Below, in pieces: positions 34,071-44,603 of a DNA stretch of 64,000 bases (positions are counted from its first letter, which is position 1; the number at the start of each line of letters is the position of its first letter). The position numbers and the translations under genes were made by a program. This DNA is from Vibrio aerogenes (GTDB lineage: Bacteria; Pseudomonadota; Gammaproteobacteria; Enterobacterales; Vibrionaceae), in assembly GCF_024346755.1 (NCBI RefSeq), contig NZ_AP024862.1, positions 310,001 through 374,000 of the forward strand, in the 5' to 3' direction. The notes below the pieces were generated by a model, which did no database searches, was not told the DNA's origin, and worked only from the letters and a program-made list of their open reading frames with translations.

Positions 34071-35569
34071 AATTCGCAGTAATCCGTGTTGGTCAGGTTT
34101 TTACATGGGAAGCGCCAGGTGCGGCCATCGTTTGTTAACAGATCATCCGATTCTTTTGGTCCCCAGGTACCACAGGCATATCCGTACAGGGACGTTGGAT
34201 CTTGTTTATAGTCAAGAATAGGCTGAACGAATTTCCAGCAGGCTTCTACCGCATCTGTTCTTGCAAAGAGTGTCGCGTCCCCGTTTAGCGCATCGAGCAG
34301 AAGTCTTTCATATGCGGTCAGCATCTGAGTTTCTTCCAGAGAGGCATAGTGGAACTCCATCGAAGCTTCTTTGGCTTTAAATCCTGCACCGGGTTGTTTC
34401 AGTCCAAAACTCATCAGGATGCCTTCATCAGGCTGAATACGAATGACCAGTTTGTTTTCTGGTGCATTCTGGCCAAAGACCGGGTGCGGTGTTTGTTTGA
34501 AATGAATCACAACTTCTGTCACCCGTGTCGGCAGGCGTTTTCCTGTACGGACATAGAAAGGCACATTGTTCCAGCGCCAGTTGTTGATAAACATTTTTAA
34601 CCCGACGTAGGTTTCTGTTCTGGAATCTCCGGCAACGCCGGGTTCTTCGCGATAGCCGGGAAGAAACTGTCCGCGAACCTCTGAGCCGGTATATTGTCCG
34701 AGCACCAGATTATTTTTCAGGTCGTCTTCCGTGAGTGGTTGCAGACTTTGCAGGACTTTATTCACTTCGTTACGGATTGAATCAGCATTGATGGCACTTG
34801 GTGGCTCCATGCTGACCATCGCCAAAACCTGAAGCAGGTGATTCTGGAACATATCCCTGACGGCGCCGGAGCCATCGTAATATCCGCCACGTTCTTCAAC
34901 CCCCAGAAACTCAGCGCCGGTGATTTCAACGTAGTCGATGAAGTTACGGTTCCAGAGGGGCTCAAACATGCCGTTGGCGAATCTGAATACAAGCAGGTTT
35001 TGCACCGTTTCTTTACCCAGATAGTGGTCGATCCGGTAGATTTGATGTTCTTTAAAGTGTTGATGAATGTCGATATCCAGCTGTTGTGCTGAGGCGAAGT
35101 CATAACCGAATGGTTTTTCTATCACCAGCCGCTTCCATCCGTCTGTTTCATCATGGAGACCATGTGCTGCGAGGCATTGGGGTATGACACCATACAGGCT
35201 TGGCGGTGTGGCCAGATAGAAGAGGGTATTTCGCTGTTCAAACTGATATTGTCCGGCAAGCTCGTCTAATTTATTTTTCAGCTTGTGGTAGTCATCGACA
35301 TCTGCTGTATCTACAGACTGATAATGAATGTGCCGGCAGAAAGCATCCAGTGTTTCCGGTGTGGTTTTCTCCAGTTCCTGAAGCGACAGTTTGAGTTTAT
35401 CCCGGTATGATTCATCGCTGTATGAAGTCCGGCTTGCACCCAAGATGGCAAATGATTCCGGAAGTTGTTCATTTTCATATAAATGATAAAGAGCAGGGAT
35501 GAGTTTACGATAGGTGAGATCACCAGACGCACCAAAAATCACGATGCAACTATTTTCAGGTATGACCAT
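34067..35569 (-). CDS. zwf: Glucose-6-phosphate 1-dehydrogenase
   Basis: 500 residues from the second of two adjacent ATGs (35569), which is better spaced from AAAGGGA; the first at 35572 is possible. It oxidises glucose-6-phosphate with NADP. The dinucleotide motif [21 protein letters not shown], the catalytic RIDHYLGKE and the EKPFGYD motif are all present. It heads the zwf-pgl-gnd operon. An inverted repeat CCAAACGAC/GTCGTTTGG (35710-35746) lies upstream and could be a regulatory site; I cannot assign it to a named regulator. Confidence 0.97.
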   Translation of the reverse strand: MVIPENSCIVIFGASGDLTYRKLIPALYHLYENEQLPESFAILGASRTSYSDESYRDKLKLSLQELEKTTPETLDAFCRHIHYQSVDTADVDDYHKLKNKLDELAGQYQFEQRNTLFYLATPPSLYGVIPQCLAAHGLHDETDGWKRLVIEKPFGYDFASAQQLDIDIHQHFKEHQIYRIDHYLGKETVQNLLVFRFANGMFEPLWNRNFIDYVEITGAEFLGVEERGGYYDGSGAVRDMFQNHLLQVLAMVSMEPPSAINADSIRNEVNKVLQSLQPLTEDDLKNNLVLGQYTGSEVRGQFLPGYREEPGVAGDSRTETYVGLKMFINNWRWNNVPFYVRTGKRLPTRVTEVVIHFKQTPHPVFGQNAPENKLVIRIQPDEGILMSFGLKQPGAGFKAKEASMEFHYASLEETQMLTAYERLLLDALNGDATLFARTDAVEACWKFVQPILDYKQDPTSLYGYACGTWGPKESDDLLTNDGRTWRFPCKNLTNTDYCEL

Positions 35570-35572
35570 CAT

Positions 35573-36014
35573 ATTTCCCTTTGAAACGAAGTACTGAATG
35601 AGAACCGTAAGGTAGCAGTAGCTTACGCAAATAAAAAACAGGCTCTTCCTATAAAACTGATAGATAAAATCAATATCGATTCATATAGTCAGAGCAAAAT
35701 TAGTCTCAGCCAAACGACCTGAAATCTGTAGCAACAAGTCGTTTGGTTGTCTGCTATTGTCTATGATATTTTGATTTGCATCAATGGCGGCGCTGTTTTT
35801 ATTTTGACTTCGTTGATCTGTTTTGTGGAAAGTTATTTTTCCACATTTTGTCAGAGAATACCGATTCAAAGATGATAGTTATTATGCAGAATTCGTTTAT
35901 TTATCCGGGTGATGATTCGGGCCGGTGCAATAGGGGCGCATATTCAGGAACGGCTGTTTCAGTATATACCCATATATGGGTATAAAACAGTGACCCGCGA
36001 TAAACAGCCCCCGG
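35573..36014. other. Upstream region of zwf with two palindromes
   Basis: The gap holds an inverted repeat CCAAACGAC/GTCGTTTGG (35710-35746) and a perfect 20-base palindrome TATACCCATATATGGGTATA (35965-35984), which lies 30 bases behind the HD-GYP gene. Neither matches a regulator site I can name. No gene is seen. Confidence 0.6.
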
Positions 36015-38881
36015 CTAAATTAATGTTTTTAAATATTGTTTCACCTGTTTGATATGTGTTTCTTTATCAATCGGGGTGCACTGACGAATATCCAGAAATA
36101 CATCGGCATAAAGCTGGAATATATCTTTTTCCAGAAAAAGCAGGTAAAGCCGGGGATCAAGATGTCCGGTGACGGCCATGTTGGTCATAATCTGGATTGA
36201 CTCTGCAAGGTTTTTCGCTTTTTTGTATGGTTTGTCTCCGGAAGTCAGGGCTTCAAAAATGTCGGCAATGGCCATCACCCGGTCCTGAATCGATAATTCT
36301 TCGGCCTTGAGCGCTCTGGGAAAACCTTGCCCGTCAATTCTTTCCCGGTGATTGCCTGCAATATCCGGAACGTGCTTCATATGTTCAGGGTAAGAAAGCT
36401 CTTTGAGCATATTCCGGGTTTTATGAATATAGTTATTGATGATCGCCCGCTCTTCATCGGTCAGTGTGCCGGATGCAATCGATAAGTTATGCAGCTCCCC
36501 CCGGTTATAAAGCAGCGTTTCGGTGTGACCGGTCTCAGATGACTGAATATCCTCATTCCAGGTGATCAGATGTGAAGGTTTATCATCTAACAACTTTTCT
36601 GTAACAGGCAGTTCCGGCGCTTCAGTGGCACGTTTTTTATCCAGCCATGAAATGCCAGCCTGATCGTCCAGTGTGCGTGTCCAGGTGCGTTGTGAGATTT
36701 GCCTGAGTTTTTGTTGGTCGGCTTCTCCAAGCGAATGTGAACCAATATTACATCGTGCAACAAAAGTAAATTCCTCATCCAGCGTTTGATGGATGTGCTT
36801 CAGTTCTGTTTCACATGCCTGCCGGTCTTTCCCTTCTGCAATCTTTTGCCAGAAATCAGATACAGCCTGAGCTTTCAGCAGTTCAAAACGCATTCGGATT
36901 TCATGAATCCTGTCATAAACTGTTTCGAGTTTTGTCGCTTTATTGATTAAATATTCCGGTGTGGTGATTTTTCCGCAGTCATGCAGTCATGCAGCCAGGC
37001 GGCCAGATGCAGCGCTTCCCACTGTAACTCATCCATCTTGAAGTAAGGATAATAACGTTCATCCTGATCGACCGCTTCTGTCAGCCATTTGACCAGAGAC
37101 GGAATTCTTTGGCAGTTGCCATTGCTGTAAGGTGATTTTGTATCAATAGCGGTCGCCACAGATTCAACCAGTGAGTGGAACATGCTCTTTTGTTGCTGGA
37201 TATGATCAATATTTTCTTTGGCAACCTGAGCAAAACTTAACAGTTCGCCTAAGAAAGCATGTTTGTCCGTCTGTTCTCTGGTGAGTTCACGTTCGTATCC
37301 CAGGTTCAGAATTCCGGTCAGCTGATGGTGATGATCCATCAGCGGAAACAGGTAGATATCAGAATTATACAGGTTTTCGGCATATTTTTTGACGATATTA
37401 TCAGCGCGTCTGATATGAACGGTTTCGCCACGCTGAAGCTGAGATTTGATCCAGGGGATATCTTTCAATAACACATTGATATCAATTTTGAACGGAATGA
37501 TGGTATGACTTGCCAGTTTTGAAAATGTCTGACTCTCAGCCGTCAATGCGTAGAAAATGACTGTCTCAGCCCGTGTGACAAGATAGCTTTGATGCGTGAT
37601 GGTTTTTGCCAGCGTTTCAGCATCATGGTTGCCGGCTGTTTCTTTCAGGAGTTTCAGAATGTCACTGAGTGTATTTTCCATCAGCTGCAATGATCTCGAC
37701 AGGTCAGAGATTTCTTTAATCGCTGAGCGGGGATAGATTGATTTCCTGAACTTGAACTGAGTGATATTACCGGTTAGAGACACCAAAGCCGTCAGTGGTT
37801 TCGTCAGATGTCTGGCGATTAAAAATGCGAGAATAAAGCCACTGGCGAGTAAGATGATCGTCACCGTCAGCTGCTTGTCACGAAGTGACAGTAACGGTGC
37901 CAGCAGATCGTTTTTGGGTGTGGCTTCTGCCAGTAAAAGAGTAACATGTGGTGTCAGTACCACCGGGGTCAGCGTCACAGACCAGGTTGCCTGATTGTCT
38001 GAAACTGTTTCATAAATGACCTGTGTACTCATTCTGTTCATCACCGGCGCAAAGACAGATTGCTGCAGTTTTGCCTGGTTCCGGGGAGCTGGCGCCTGAG
38101 TTGAAACCGGTGAGTTATGCTGGCCCAGTACATTATATTGCTGATCGAACAGAATGAGCTGGGTTTGGTTGGAGAACCCGATATGTTTAATCTGTTCAGA
38201 CAATGAAGCAAGCGTAAAATCAGCGCCGATGACATGTCGGCCATCCGGTGTTTTTCTGGAAAGGGTGATCCCGTGGGTTTTCAGGAAATAAAAGAAATAA
38301 GGCTCTGTTAAACGAATTTTTCCGTCGTCACCGGCCAGAATGTACCACGGCCTTTGACGTGGGTCGAACTGATTGCTGTTGTCTTCCCGGTAATCTGTCT
38401 GCCGGAAGTTTTCGTCCAGATAGTAGAATTCATTTTTCCCGTCTGTCCGGGTTTTATTCATATAAAGAATTGCGTTATCCGGTGCATGGAATCGCTTTTT
38501 GTCTTTCTCTTCGATGAGCGGACGAATGATAGAAAAGTTGCCTGCCTGATCGGCAAAATAGAGTGCAACCAGATGTGGATTTCTCTCAAAGACCGAAAAG
38601 GTTGATGCAAGCAGACGCTTGTCTTTTATCAGAAAGTCAGGTTCATCAGTGATGGTCGTATAGGCCAGAAAATCGAGCGTGGTTAAAACCGGACCAATAT
38701 TTTGTTGATACCTGGTCTCAATTTTGCGGCTGTTTTCATAACTCAGCTGTTTTGCTGTCTCATCGAGTAATTCCTGAGCATGCTGATAACTGATATAAAT
38801 CAGCACAATACCAACCAGTGAAGTGATGATGAGAAATAAACTGCCAATATGTAAACTCAGAGAATAACCACGTACTTTCAT
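36015..38881 (-). pseudogene. HD-GYP cyclic di-GMP phosphodiesterase gene broken by an 8-bp duplication
   Basis: Two frames (38881-36947 and 36893-36015) form one protein of about 952 residues. It has a membrane helix near 15-35, a dCACHE-like periplasmic sensor (40-335), a second helix (345-365), HAMP, GAF (about 420-570) and an HD-GYP domain. The break falls inside the HD motif. The coding strand reads CTG then CATGACTG twice (36976-36991), and removing one copy restores LHDCGKITTPEYLINKA and the second part. That part keeps NHRERIDGQGFP, equivalent to the HHExxDGxGYP motif. As written, the protein stops 13 codons after the HD and cannot be active. Reversal by slippage is possible. Confidence 0.9.
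36976..36991. repeat. 8-bp tandem duplication inside the HD-GYP gene
   Basis: CAGTCATG occurs twice in direct succession (36976-36983 and 36984-36991). One copy restores the reading frame. Confidence 0.9.
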
Positions 38882-39205
38882 AAACCTATCCTGCTAACTG
38901 CGTCAAGATAAGTATTGTCGAAGGTCGGGAGGTTGACAAAGAATGAGGAAACTTAATCTGTTGCTTTTATTTAATAATGTGGTGTCTGAGAAAAGGAAAT
39001 CAAAGAAGCTGGTTCAATGTCACAAAAAAATGTAACAGAGATAGGTAGTGGAAAATAAAATTGAGCCACATAATGAGCGAATAAAAAATATATCCGGCTG
39101 TTTATATTGAGTGTGATTAATATATCATGAAAATAAAAAAGCCCTTGAATAAAGGGCTTTGAATATAATAACGGACCAAAATAAGTGATTAGGTCATTCA
39201 CATGT
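38882..39205. other. Gap behind pectate lyase
   Basis: 324 AT-rich bases between the HD-GYP gene start and the pectate lyase stop. Apart from the pectate lyase terminator and the HD-GYP promoter region, nothing is seen. Confidence 0.5.
39133..39160 (-). terminator. Intrinsic terminator of the pectate lyase gene
   Basis: AAAGCCCTT/AAGGGCTTT hairpin with a TTTTTTATTT tail on the minus strand. Confidence 0.88.
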
Positions 39206-40285
39206 TTATTTTACGCCGCAGTTACCATCTGAAACAAGCATACCTGTGTTTGCACCTGCTGCTTTCTTCACGATAGAAGGAATACATTTTGCGTCATCCA
39301 GGCTGTAGCTGTAAGGAATGCTGACAGATGTTGTAGAAGTTGGGTTTGGACCAGCAGGGTGCATTTTGCTTGCATCTTCTGACCAGGTCACATTATCGTA
39401 GATATTACCGCTGACATCCCAGTAACCCATGTCATTGGTATAGAATGTACCAATTGGGTTTTTAGAATCTTTAAAGTAGTTATTTTCAGCTTTGATTTTA
39501 CCACCGATGCGTGGGTTCATTCCTGAAGCGCGCTGACCTTCAAAGAAGTTGTTATATGAGTGAGCTGTTGCGCCACGTAGTAATGGTGTACGGGATTTCA
39601 GGTTTTTGTAGTAGTTGTGGTGGAAAGTGACAGGGCCATTATCTGTATCGCTGTTACTGTGACCAACCAGGCCGCCACGATCTGAATTCATCAGAATACT
39701 ATATGATAAAGTGATGTATTTTGAGTTGTTTTTCACATCAAACATTGCATCATAGCCGTCTTTTTCACCACCGCTTGCTTCAAGTGTTACGTGGTCAACC
39801 CAAACGTTGCTGACATTTTTTTCCATACCGATGGCATCACCACCGTTAGAGATTGGAGAACCTGATTTTTTCACGTTCTTAATATGAACGTTACGGATGA
39901 TAACGTTTGAAGCTTCACGCAAGTGAATACCAAGCTGGTCAAACAGCGCACCTTTGCCGACACCCAGAATGGTGACGTTGCTGACTTTTTTCAGGTCAAT
40001 TGCATCAGCACGTGTATTACAGCTTTTGTTTGAACTTTTCACCTGTTCAGTGTTGCCGTGATTAATTGTACCTTCTACTTCGATGATGATTGGTGTATCA
40101 GCAGAAGCACGCTCACACAATGCAGTGTTGATTTCTGTTCCTGTTGTTGCGTGAACAACTTTACCGCCCTGACCACCTGTTGTTCCGCCATTCAGCGTTG
40201 CATACCCATCAGCTGCGAGTACTGAACCGGAAGCCAAACCAAGTGCTGCAGCAACAACAACAGATAAAATACGTTTATTGTTCAT
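39206..40285 (-). CDS. Pectate lyase, PL1 family, secreted
   Basis: 359 residues with a Sec signal peptide (ILSVVVAAALGLASGSVLA) and AAGGA before the ATG. The parallel beta-helix motifs of PL1 are present: VWVDHVTLEASGGEKDGYD near the calcium site, a DRGGLVGHSN turn and the catalytic arginine region KSRTPLLRGATAHSYNN. It cleaves polygalacturonate by beta-elimination, needing calcium. The long AT-rich upstream region holds a weak KdgR-like site, GAAACGCCATTTC. It pairs functionally with the rhamnogalacturonan lyase 2.5 kb away, with nupC and a Qrr gene between them. Confidence 0.95.
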   Translation of the reverse strand: MNNKRILSVVVAAALGLASGSVLAADGYATLNGGTTGGQGGKVVHATTGTEINTALCERASADTPIIIEVEGTINHGNTEQVKSSNKSCNTRADAIDLKKVSNVTILGVGKGALFDQLGIHLREASNVIIRNVHIKNVKKSGSPISNGGDAIGMEKNVSNVWVDHVTLEASGGEKDGYDAMFDVKNNSKYITLSYSILMNSDRGGLVGHSNSDTDNGPVTFHHNYYKNLKSRTPLLRGATAHSYNNFFEGQRASGMNPRIGGKIKAENNYFKDSKNPIGTFYTNDMGYWDVSGNIYDNVTWSEDASKMHPAGPNPTSTTSVSIPYSYSLDDAKCIPSIVKKAAGANTGMLVSDGNCGVK

Positions 40286-40975
40286 TACATTTATTCCTTA
40301 GATACAAATTATTGAATATTTTTTAATTTTATTTATTGAAACGGTTATTCATTAGGTTAATTAATGTTTTCTGTAGCCAATATGTGTTAGCAATTATTTA
40401 TTATGTAAGCTCCTTCTTGAATTTATGATGATTTAACATCAAAATATTTTTTGGCGAATATAAATATCATTCATTAATTCAATAAAACAAAATGAAGTAT
40501 TATTAAATTTGAAACGCCATTTCTATTTGATTTTAATTTACCACGAATTCCTGAAAAGTGAGATTAATTTTTTAGAGATTAAGGGGGGAGATCATATTTA
40601 TATCGCTAAAATACTAAGTAGTTCGGTATTTTTATCTGATTTTAGTAATATGATTGAAACTTATTATTGATATTTAAGAGATCTGTATATTGTCGATGTG
40701 TTCTGTAAAATAAAAATATGCTGTTCAATTTTAAAAATATACCTAAGTGATCTCAAGATGCAGGATTCTGAAGCGAAAGATTGGCTTCAGATTAAAGGAT
40801 AGGTGATTAAAGGTCACTCAGAGGGATACCAGACAGAAAAGACATGCTGCGCCATTTCTGACGCGGCATGTCTGTTTATCGATATCTGTCTCATCCCCAA
40901 AAGTGGCGTCTTGTATAGGGCGGGTGATTCATCACCTTGTGAGGGCAGAGAATCGATCTTTTAAAGCGCAAGCCT
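40286..40975. other. AT-rich upstream region of pectate lyase
   Basis: 690 bases. GAAACGCCATTTC at 40511-40523 is close to the KdgR palindrome (GAAAC-N3-GTTTC). The nupC terminator lies at 40836-40872. No gene is seen; the length suggests complex control of the pectate lyase promoter. Confidence 0.45.
40836..40872 (-). terminator. Intrinsic terminator of nupC
   Basis: GACATGCTGCG and CGCGGCATGTC pair around ten bases, followed on the minus strand by TTTTCT. Confidence 0.78.
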
Positions 40976-42160
40976 TTATAGCACAAGGCCGGCAACCGCC
41001 GCAGAAAGCAGACTCACCAGTGTTGCCCCATAGACCAGACGGAAGCCAAAGCGGGAAACAACATTTCCCTGAGATTCGTCAACCCCCTTAATTGCCCCGG
41101 CTACAATCCCGATCGAGGCAAAATTAGCAAATGAGACTAAAAAGACCGATAAAATACCCATGCCACGTTCAGTGAACTGCGCGGCAGTTTTCTGAAGTTC
41201 CAGCATGGCAACGAACTCATTAGACACTAATTTGGTTGCCATAATACTACCGGCATGGAGTGCATCCTGTTCCGGAATACCAATGATCCATGCCAAAGGA
41301 TAGAAAACATAGCCCATCAGTTCCTGAAAACTGAGGCCGAAAATAGCTGAGAACATTGCATTCATTGCCGTGATCAGGGCGATGAAGCCAATCAGCATCG
41401 CTGCAACAATCATCGCAACCCTGAATCCGGCAAGAATATAGTCGCCCAGCATTTCAAAAAAGCTTTGATTTGCGTGCAGGTGGCTTAACTGAGGCTCGGG
41501 TTCATCATCCGGATGGTAAGGATTGATCAGTGATAAAACCACAAAGGTACTGAACATATTCAGGATAATTGCAACGACAACGTACCGGGGTTCAAGCATG
41601 GACATATACGCACCGACAATCGACATGGATACTGTCGACATGGCTGTTGCTGCCATGGTGTACATCCGCCGGGATGACTGTTCACTGAGAATACCTTTGT
41701 ATGCGATAAAGTTCTCTGACTGGCCGAGCAGCAGCGAACTGACAGCATTAAAAGATTCCAGTTTTCCCATACCATTCACTTTTGACAGCAGTGTGCCAAT
41801 CAGACGAATAATCAGTGGTAATACTTTAAAGTGCTGGAGAATACCAATCAGGGCAGAAATAAAAATAATCGGGCATAAAACGTTTAAAAAGACAAAGGCC
41901 ATGCCTTGCTGACTCATATTGCCAAATACAAAGTTGCTGCCCTGAGCGGCAAATTTCATCAGTTGATCAAAAAAACCTGACACTGATGTTACAGCGTATA
42001 GTCCGGCTTCAGAGTGAAGCATAAACCATGCGACCGAGACTTCGATCACCAGGAGTTGCAGAATGTATCTGATCCGGATGTTTCGGCGGTCATAGCTGAC
42101 AAGCAGCGCAAGTAATGTGATGACAAATAACGTCAGTATAAAATGCAGAACAGATTGCAT
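40976..42160 (-). CDS. nupC: Concentrative nucleoside transporter, NupC type
   Basis: 394 residues with about eight membrane helices and the CNT family motifs: [66 protein letters not shown] and [13 protein letters not shown]. It couples nucleoside uptake to a sodium or proton gradient; vibrio CNTs use sodium. A terminator follows at 40836-40872. Its start is about 300 bases from, and divergent to, a qrr gene, so the two share a regulatory region. Confidence 0.93.
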   Translation of the reverse strand: MQSVLHFILTLFVITLLALLVSYDRRNIRIRYILQLLVIEVSVAWFMLHSEAGLYAVTSVSGFFDQLMKFAAQGSNFVFGNMSQQGMAFVFLNVLCPIIFISALIGILQHFKVLPLIIRLIGTLLSKVNGMGKLESFNAVSSLLLGQSENFIAYKGILSEQSSRRMYTMAATAMSTVSMSIVGAYMSMLEPRYVVVAIILNMFSTFVVLSLINPYHPDDEPEPQLSHLHANQSFFEMLGDYILAGFRVAMIVAAMLIGFIALITAMNAMFSAIFGLSFQELMGYVFYPLAWIIGIPEQDALHAGSIMATKLVSNEFVAMLELQKTAAQFTERGMGILSVFLVSFANFASIGIVAGAIKGVDESQGNVVSRFGFRLVYGATLVSLLSAAVAGLVL

Positions 42161-42302
42161 ATCGGCGTGTAATCCTTTTCTTTATGGGGAATAAAACGGT
42201 GCCGATCATACCGGCTGAATTCGATTAATGATAGCTTTGTCACTATTTTGAGGTCAAATTCTGCGCGGATGAGGTTTTTATCGTGAAATGGTGATTTGAA
42301 TA

Positions 42303-42334
42303 ATGCAAAATGCGAATGAATTTGCGTTTTGCAA
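42303..42334. promoter_or_regulatory. Two LuxO-type sites upstream of qrr copy A
   Basis: ATGCAAAATGCGA (42303-42315) and TTGCGTTTTGCAA (42322-42334) resemble the LuxO consensus TTGCA-N3-TGCAA. They lie about 120-150 bases before the qrr start. Confidence 0.7.
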
Positions 42335-42432
42335 ATAATATATGAGTTTATCTGCAATAATATGGCTTGATGAGAAACGAGAAACCAAAAAAATTGATTA
42401 AAAATCAATAACTTAATTGTTTTTGTAAAAGT

Positions 42433-42448
42433 TGGCACGTAAAGTGCT
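42433..42448 (+). promoter_or_regulatory. Sigma-54 promoter of qrr copy A
   Basis: TGGCACGTAAAGTGCT has GG at -24 and GC at -12, separated by ten bases, as sigma-54 requires. The inferred start is at 42459. Confidence 0.88.
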
Positions 42449-42458
42449 TTATATACGC

Positions 42459-42560
42459 TGACCCTTTTAAGCCGAGGGTCACCTAGCCAACTGACGTTGT
42501 TAGTGAACCTATTTGTTCATATTAATAGCCAATCACAAGTTTTGTGATTGGTTTTTTTTT
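42459..42560 (+). ncRNA. qrr: Qrr quorum-regulatory small RNA (copy A)
   Basis: About 102 bases starting TGACCC after a sigma-54 promoter. It contains the invariant Qrr core (ACCTAGCC, AACTGACG, TTGTTAGTGAA; 42481-42507), a GACCC/GGGTC first hairpin and a terminator CCAATCACA/TGTGATTGG followed by nine T. Qrr RNAs, made when LuxO is phosphorylated at low cell density, pair through Hfq with luxR/hapR-type, aphA and other mRNAs. It lies between nupC and the rhamnogalacturonan lyase gene. The 27-base core is identical to that of copy B at 61842-61950. Confidence 0.93.
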
Positions 42561-42830
42561 GCTTTTTTTCAGGTGGCTTATTATTTTTCGGGTCAATTTA
42601 CGGGTATTTGTTGAGTCAATCGCAGAAAAATATTCATATCATTGTACTTATCATTTGGATTAAACATTGATCAGACTCTGTTCACATAATGATCATGTTG
42701 GTCTTTTTTGAACGGTCGGTTCTGTTATCTTCATCTTTGTCTGGCAGTGAAACTTATTGGTGTGACTAGATTGTCATATTTATCTGTTATTTTGCCAGCC
42801 CCCCTGATAAAAACAAAGTGAAGGACAGAT

Positions 42831-44498
42831 ATGAAGTATTTATTGACAACTCAGGGTCTGATTTGTGGCTTGGGACTTGCGTTTGCAACCGGTGCAAATG
42901 CGAGCTTTTCTCTAAAATCAGACAGTAATTTCTATACGGTTGATACCAATGCTGGTGTCGTGTTTAGTGTTCGCCGGACAGATAACAATGTCAGTACACA
43001 ATCTGCTGGTGATATTGCCTCATTAAAAATTAATGGCAAAGAGTTTCAGAATCAGTCTCGTGGCTCTCAGATTAATGCCGGGTTTGACTGGCTGTATAAA
43101 AATACCTCTGATGTAAAAGTAAGTGCCACAAAAATTGGCTCTGATTATATCAAAGTCACGGTCAAAGCAGGAAAGCTGACCCACTATTATATGGCGCGTA
43201 AGGGCTATCCGAATATTTATATGGCCACCTATTTTACCGGTGAGCCGGATGTTCACAACCACGTTCGTTATATTCTGAGAATGAAACGTAGCCAGCTTCC
43301 TTATGGGCCGGAACCTTCTGATATTTCAAAAACGACCTCAACCGTTGAAGCAAGTGATATTTTTGCTTTAAGTAATGGTGAAACCCGCTCCAAGCATTAT
43401 TCAAATCAGCGCCTGAAAGACTGGAAGTATATTGGTGCGACGGGTAATAATGTGGGAGTTTGGGTTGTCAGAGATGGCATGGAAGGCAGTTCAGGCGGGC
43501 CTTTCTACCGAAGCTTACTCAATCAGGGCACTGCCGGTGATCAGGAAATTACCTACATTATTAACTATGGTCAGGCGCAGACTGAAAGTTTCAGACCCGG
43601 CATTCTGAACCATTATACGCTGGTGGTAAATAAGGGACAGGCACCTTCAACCGATATTGACACCAGCTGGTTCAGTAAAATGGGATTAACCGGCTATGTT
43701 GCTGACAGCAAAAGAGGCCGGGTTTCTGGTGTCGGTATTAACAACCGCAATACAGATTATGACTATACGGTTGGTTTTGCCAACAGCAAAGCACAGTACT
43801 GGGCTGATGCTAACATTGCCAGTGGCTACTTCAGTACGCCGTATATGTTGCCTGGTACCTATGACATGACAATCTATAAAAATGAGTTGGCGGTACAGAA
43901 ACAACAGGTCACCGTCACTGCTGGTAATACAACCGTTCTCCACACGATTAGTATTCAGGATGATCCGGGGAATGATGGTGTGATCTGGCGGATTGGGAAA
44001 TGGGACGGCTCACCGCAGGAGTTCATGAATGGCAGCAAGCTGACAACGATGCACCCTTCGGATGTCCGGATGAGCAAATGGGATGGCTCAAATTTCATTG
44101 TGGGGAGCAGCAGCACAAATAGCTTCCCGGCTTATATCTGGAAGGATGTGAATAACAACCACGTGATTTATTTCCGCTTAAATGCCTCACAACGGGCAAA
44201 AGCGCATACATTGCGGTTTGGTATCACTGATGCGATGGCTGGCGGCCGGCCACAGATCAAGGTCAATGACTGGACTTCCAAAATACCATCCGCTTCTTCT
44301 CAACCTAAAACAAGAAGTCTGACAACCGGCAGCTATCGGGGGAATAACACTACGTTTGAATACAGTATTCCGGCCAGTGCATGGAAAAACAGTGATTCAG
44401 ACTGGAACAGTCTGGTGATCAATGTTGTGAGTGGTACAACATCGTCCGGGTATCTTTCACCGGCAATCAGTGTCGATGCCATTGATTTGCTGAAATAA
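42831..44498 (+). CDS. Rhamnogalacturonan lyase, PL4 family, secreted
   Basis: 555 residues with a signal peptide (TTQGLICGLGLAFATGANA) and AAGGACAGAT before the ATG. The three-part PL4 layout is visible. The catalytic beta-sandwich covers about 25-280, including MARKGYPNIYMATYFTGEPDVH and EGSSGGPFYRSL. A fibronectin-like insert covers about 285-370 (GRVSGVGINNRNTDYDYTVG, then YDMTIYKNE). A carbohydrate-binding jelly-roll runs from about 380 (IWRIGKWDGSPQEFMNG) to the end. It cuts the rhamnogalacturonan backbone of pectin by beta-elimination. It is not in an operon with pectate lyase, but the two fit one pectin-degrading lifestyle. Confidence 0.92.
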   Translation: MKYLLTTQGLICGLGLAFATGANASFSLKSDSNFYTVDTNAGVVFSVRRTDNNVSTQSAGDIASLKINGKEFQNQSRGSQINAGFDWLYKNTSDVKVSATKIGSDYIKVTVKAGKLTHYYMARKGYPNIYMATYFTGEPDVHNHVRYILRMKRSQLPYGPEPSDISKTTSTVEASDIFALSNGETRSKHYSNQRLKDWKYIGATGNNVGVWVVRDGMEGSSGGPFYRSLLNQGTAGDQEITYIINYGQAQTESFRPGILNHYTLVVNKGQAPSTDIDTSWFSKMGLTGYVADSKRGRVSGVGINNRNTDYDYTVGFANSKAQYWADANIASGYFSTPYMLPGTYDMTIYKNELAVQKQQVTVTAGNTTVLHTISIQDDPGNDGVIWRIGKWDGSPQEFMNGSKLTTMHPSDVRMSKWDGSNFIVGSSSTNSFPAYIWKDVNNNHVIYFRLNASQRAKAHTLRFGITDAMAGGRPQIKVNDWTSKIPSASSQPKTRSLTTGSYRGNNTTFEYSIPASAWKNSDSDWNSLVINVVSGTTSSGYLSPAISVDAIDLLK

Positions 44499-44603
44499 GT
44501 ATTTGTCTTTCCGCAGAGCGGCATTGTTCACTCTCCGGGGATGAAACCACAGTTATCACCGTCTTGTCAGACCGGGCCGCCCGGCATGATGCGACGGTGA
44601 TTT

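Noticed and set aside
36015..36893. Separate HD-GYP-like gene of 292 residues
   Set aside because: It is the second part of the HD-GYP gene; removing one copy of an 8-base duplication joins the two.
39001..39060. CRP-like sequence around TGTCACAAAAAAATGTAACA
   Set aside because: The half-site spacing does not fit the CRP consensus.
40286..40500. KdgR box at AATAAAACAAAATGAAG near 40480
   Set aside because: Only one half matches; the candidate at 40511 is better.
41523..41912. 129-codon frame opposite nupC
   Set aside because: It is an antisense shadow of nupC without start signals.
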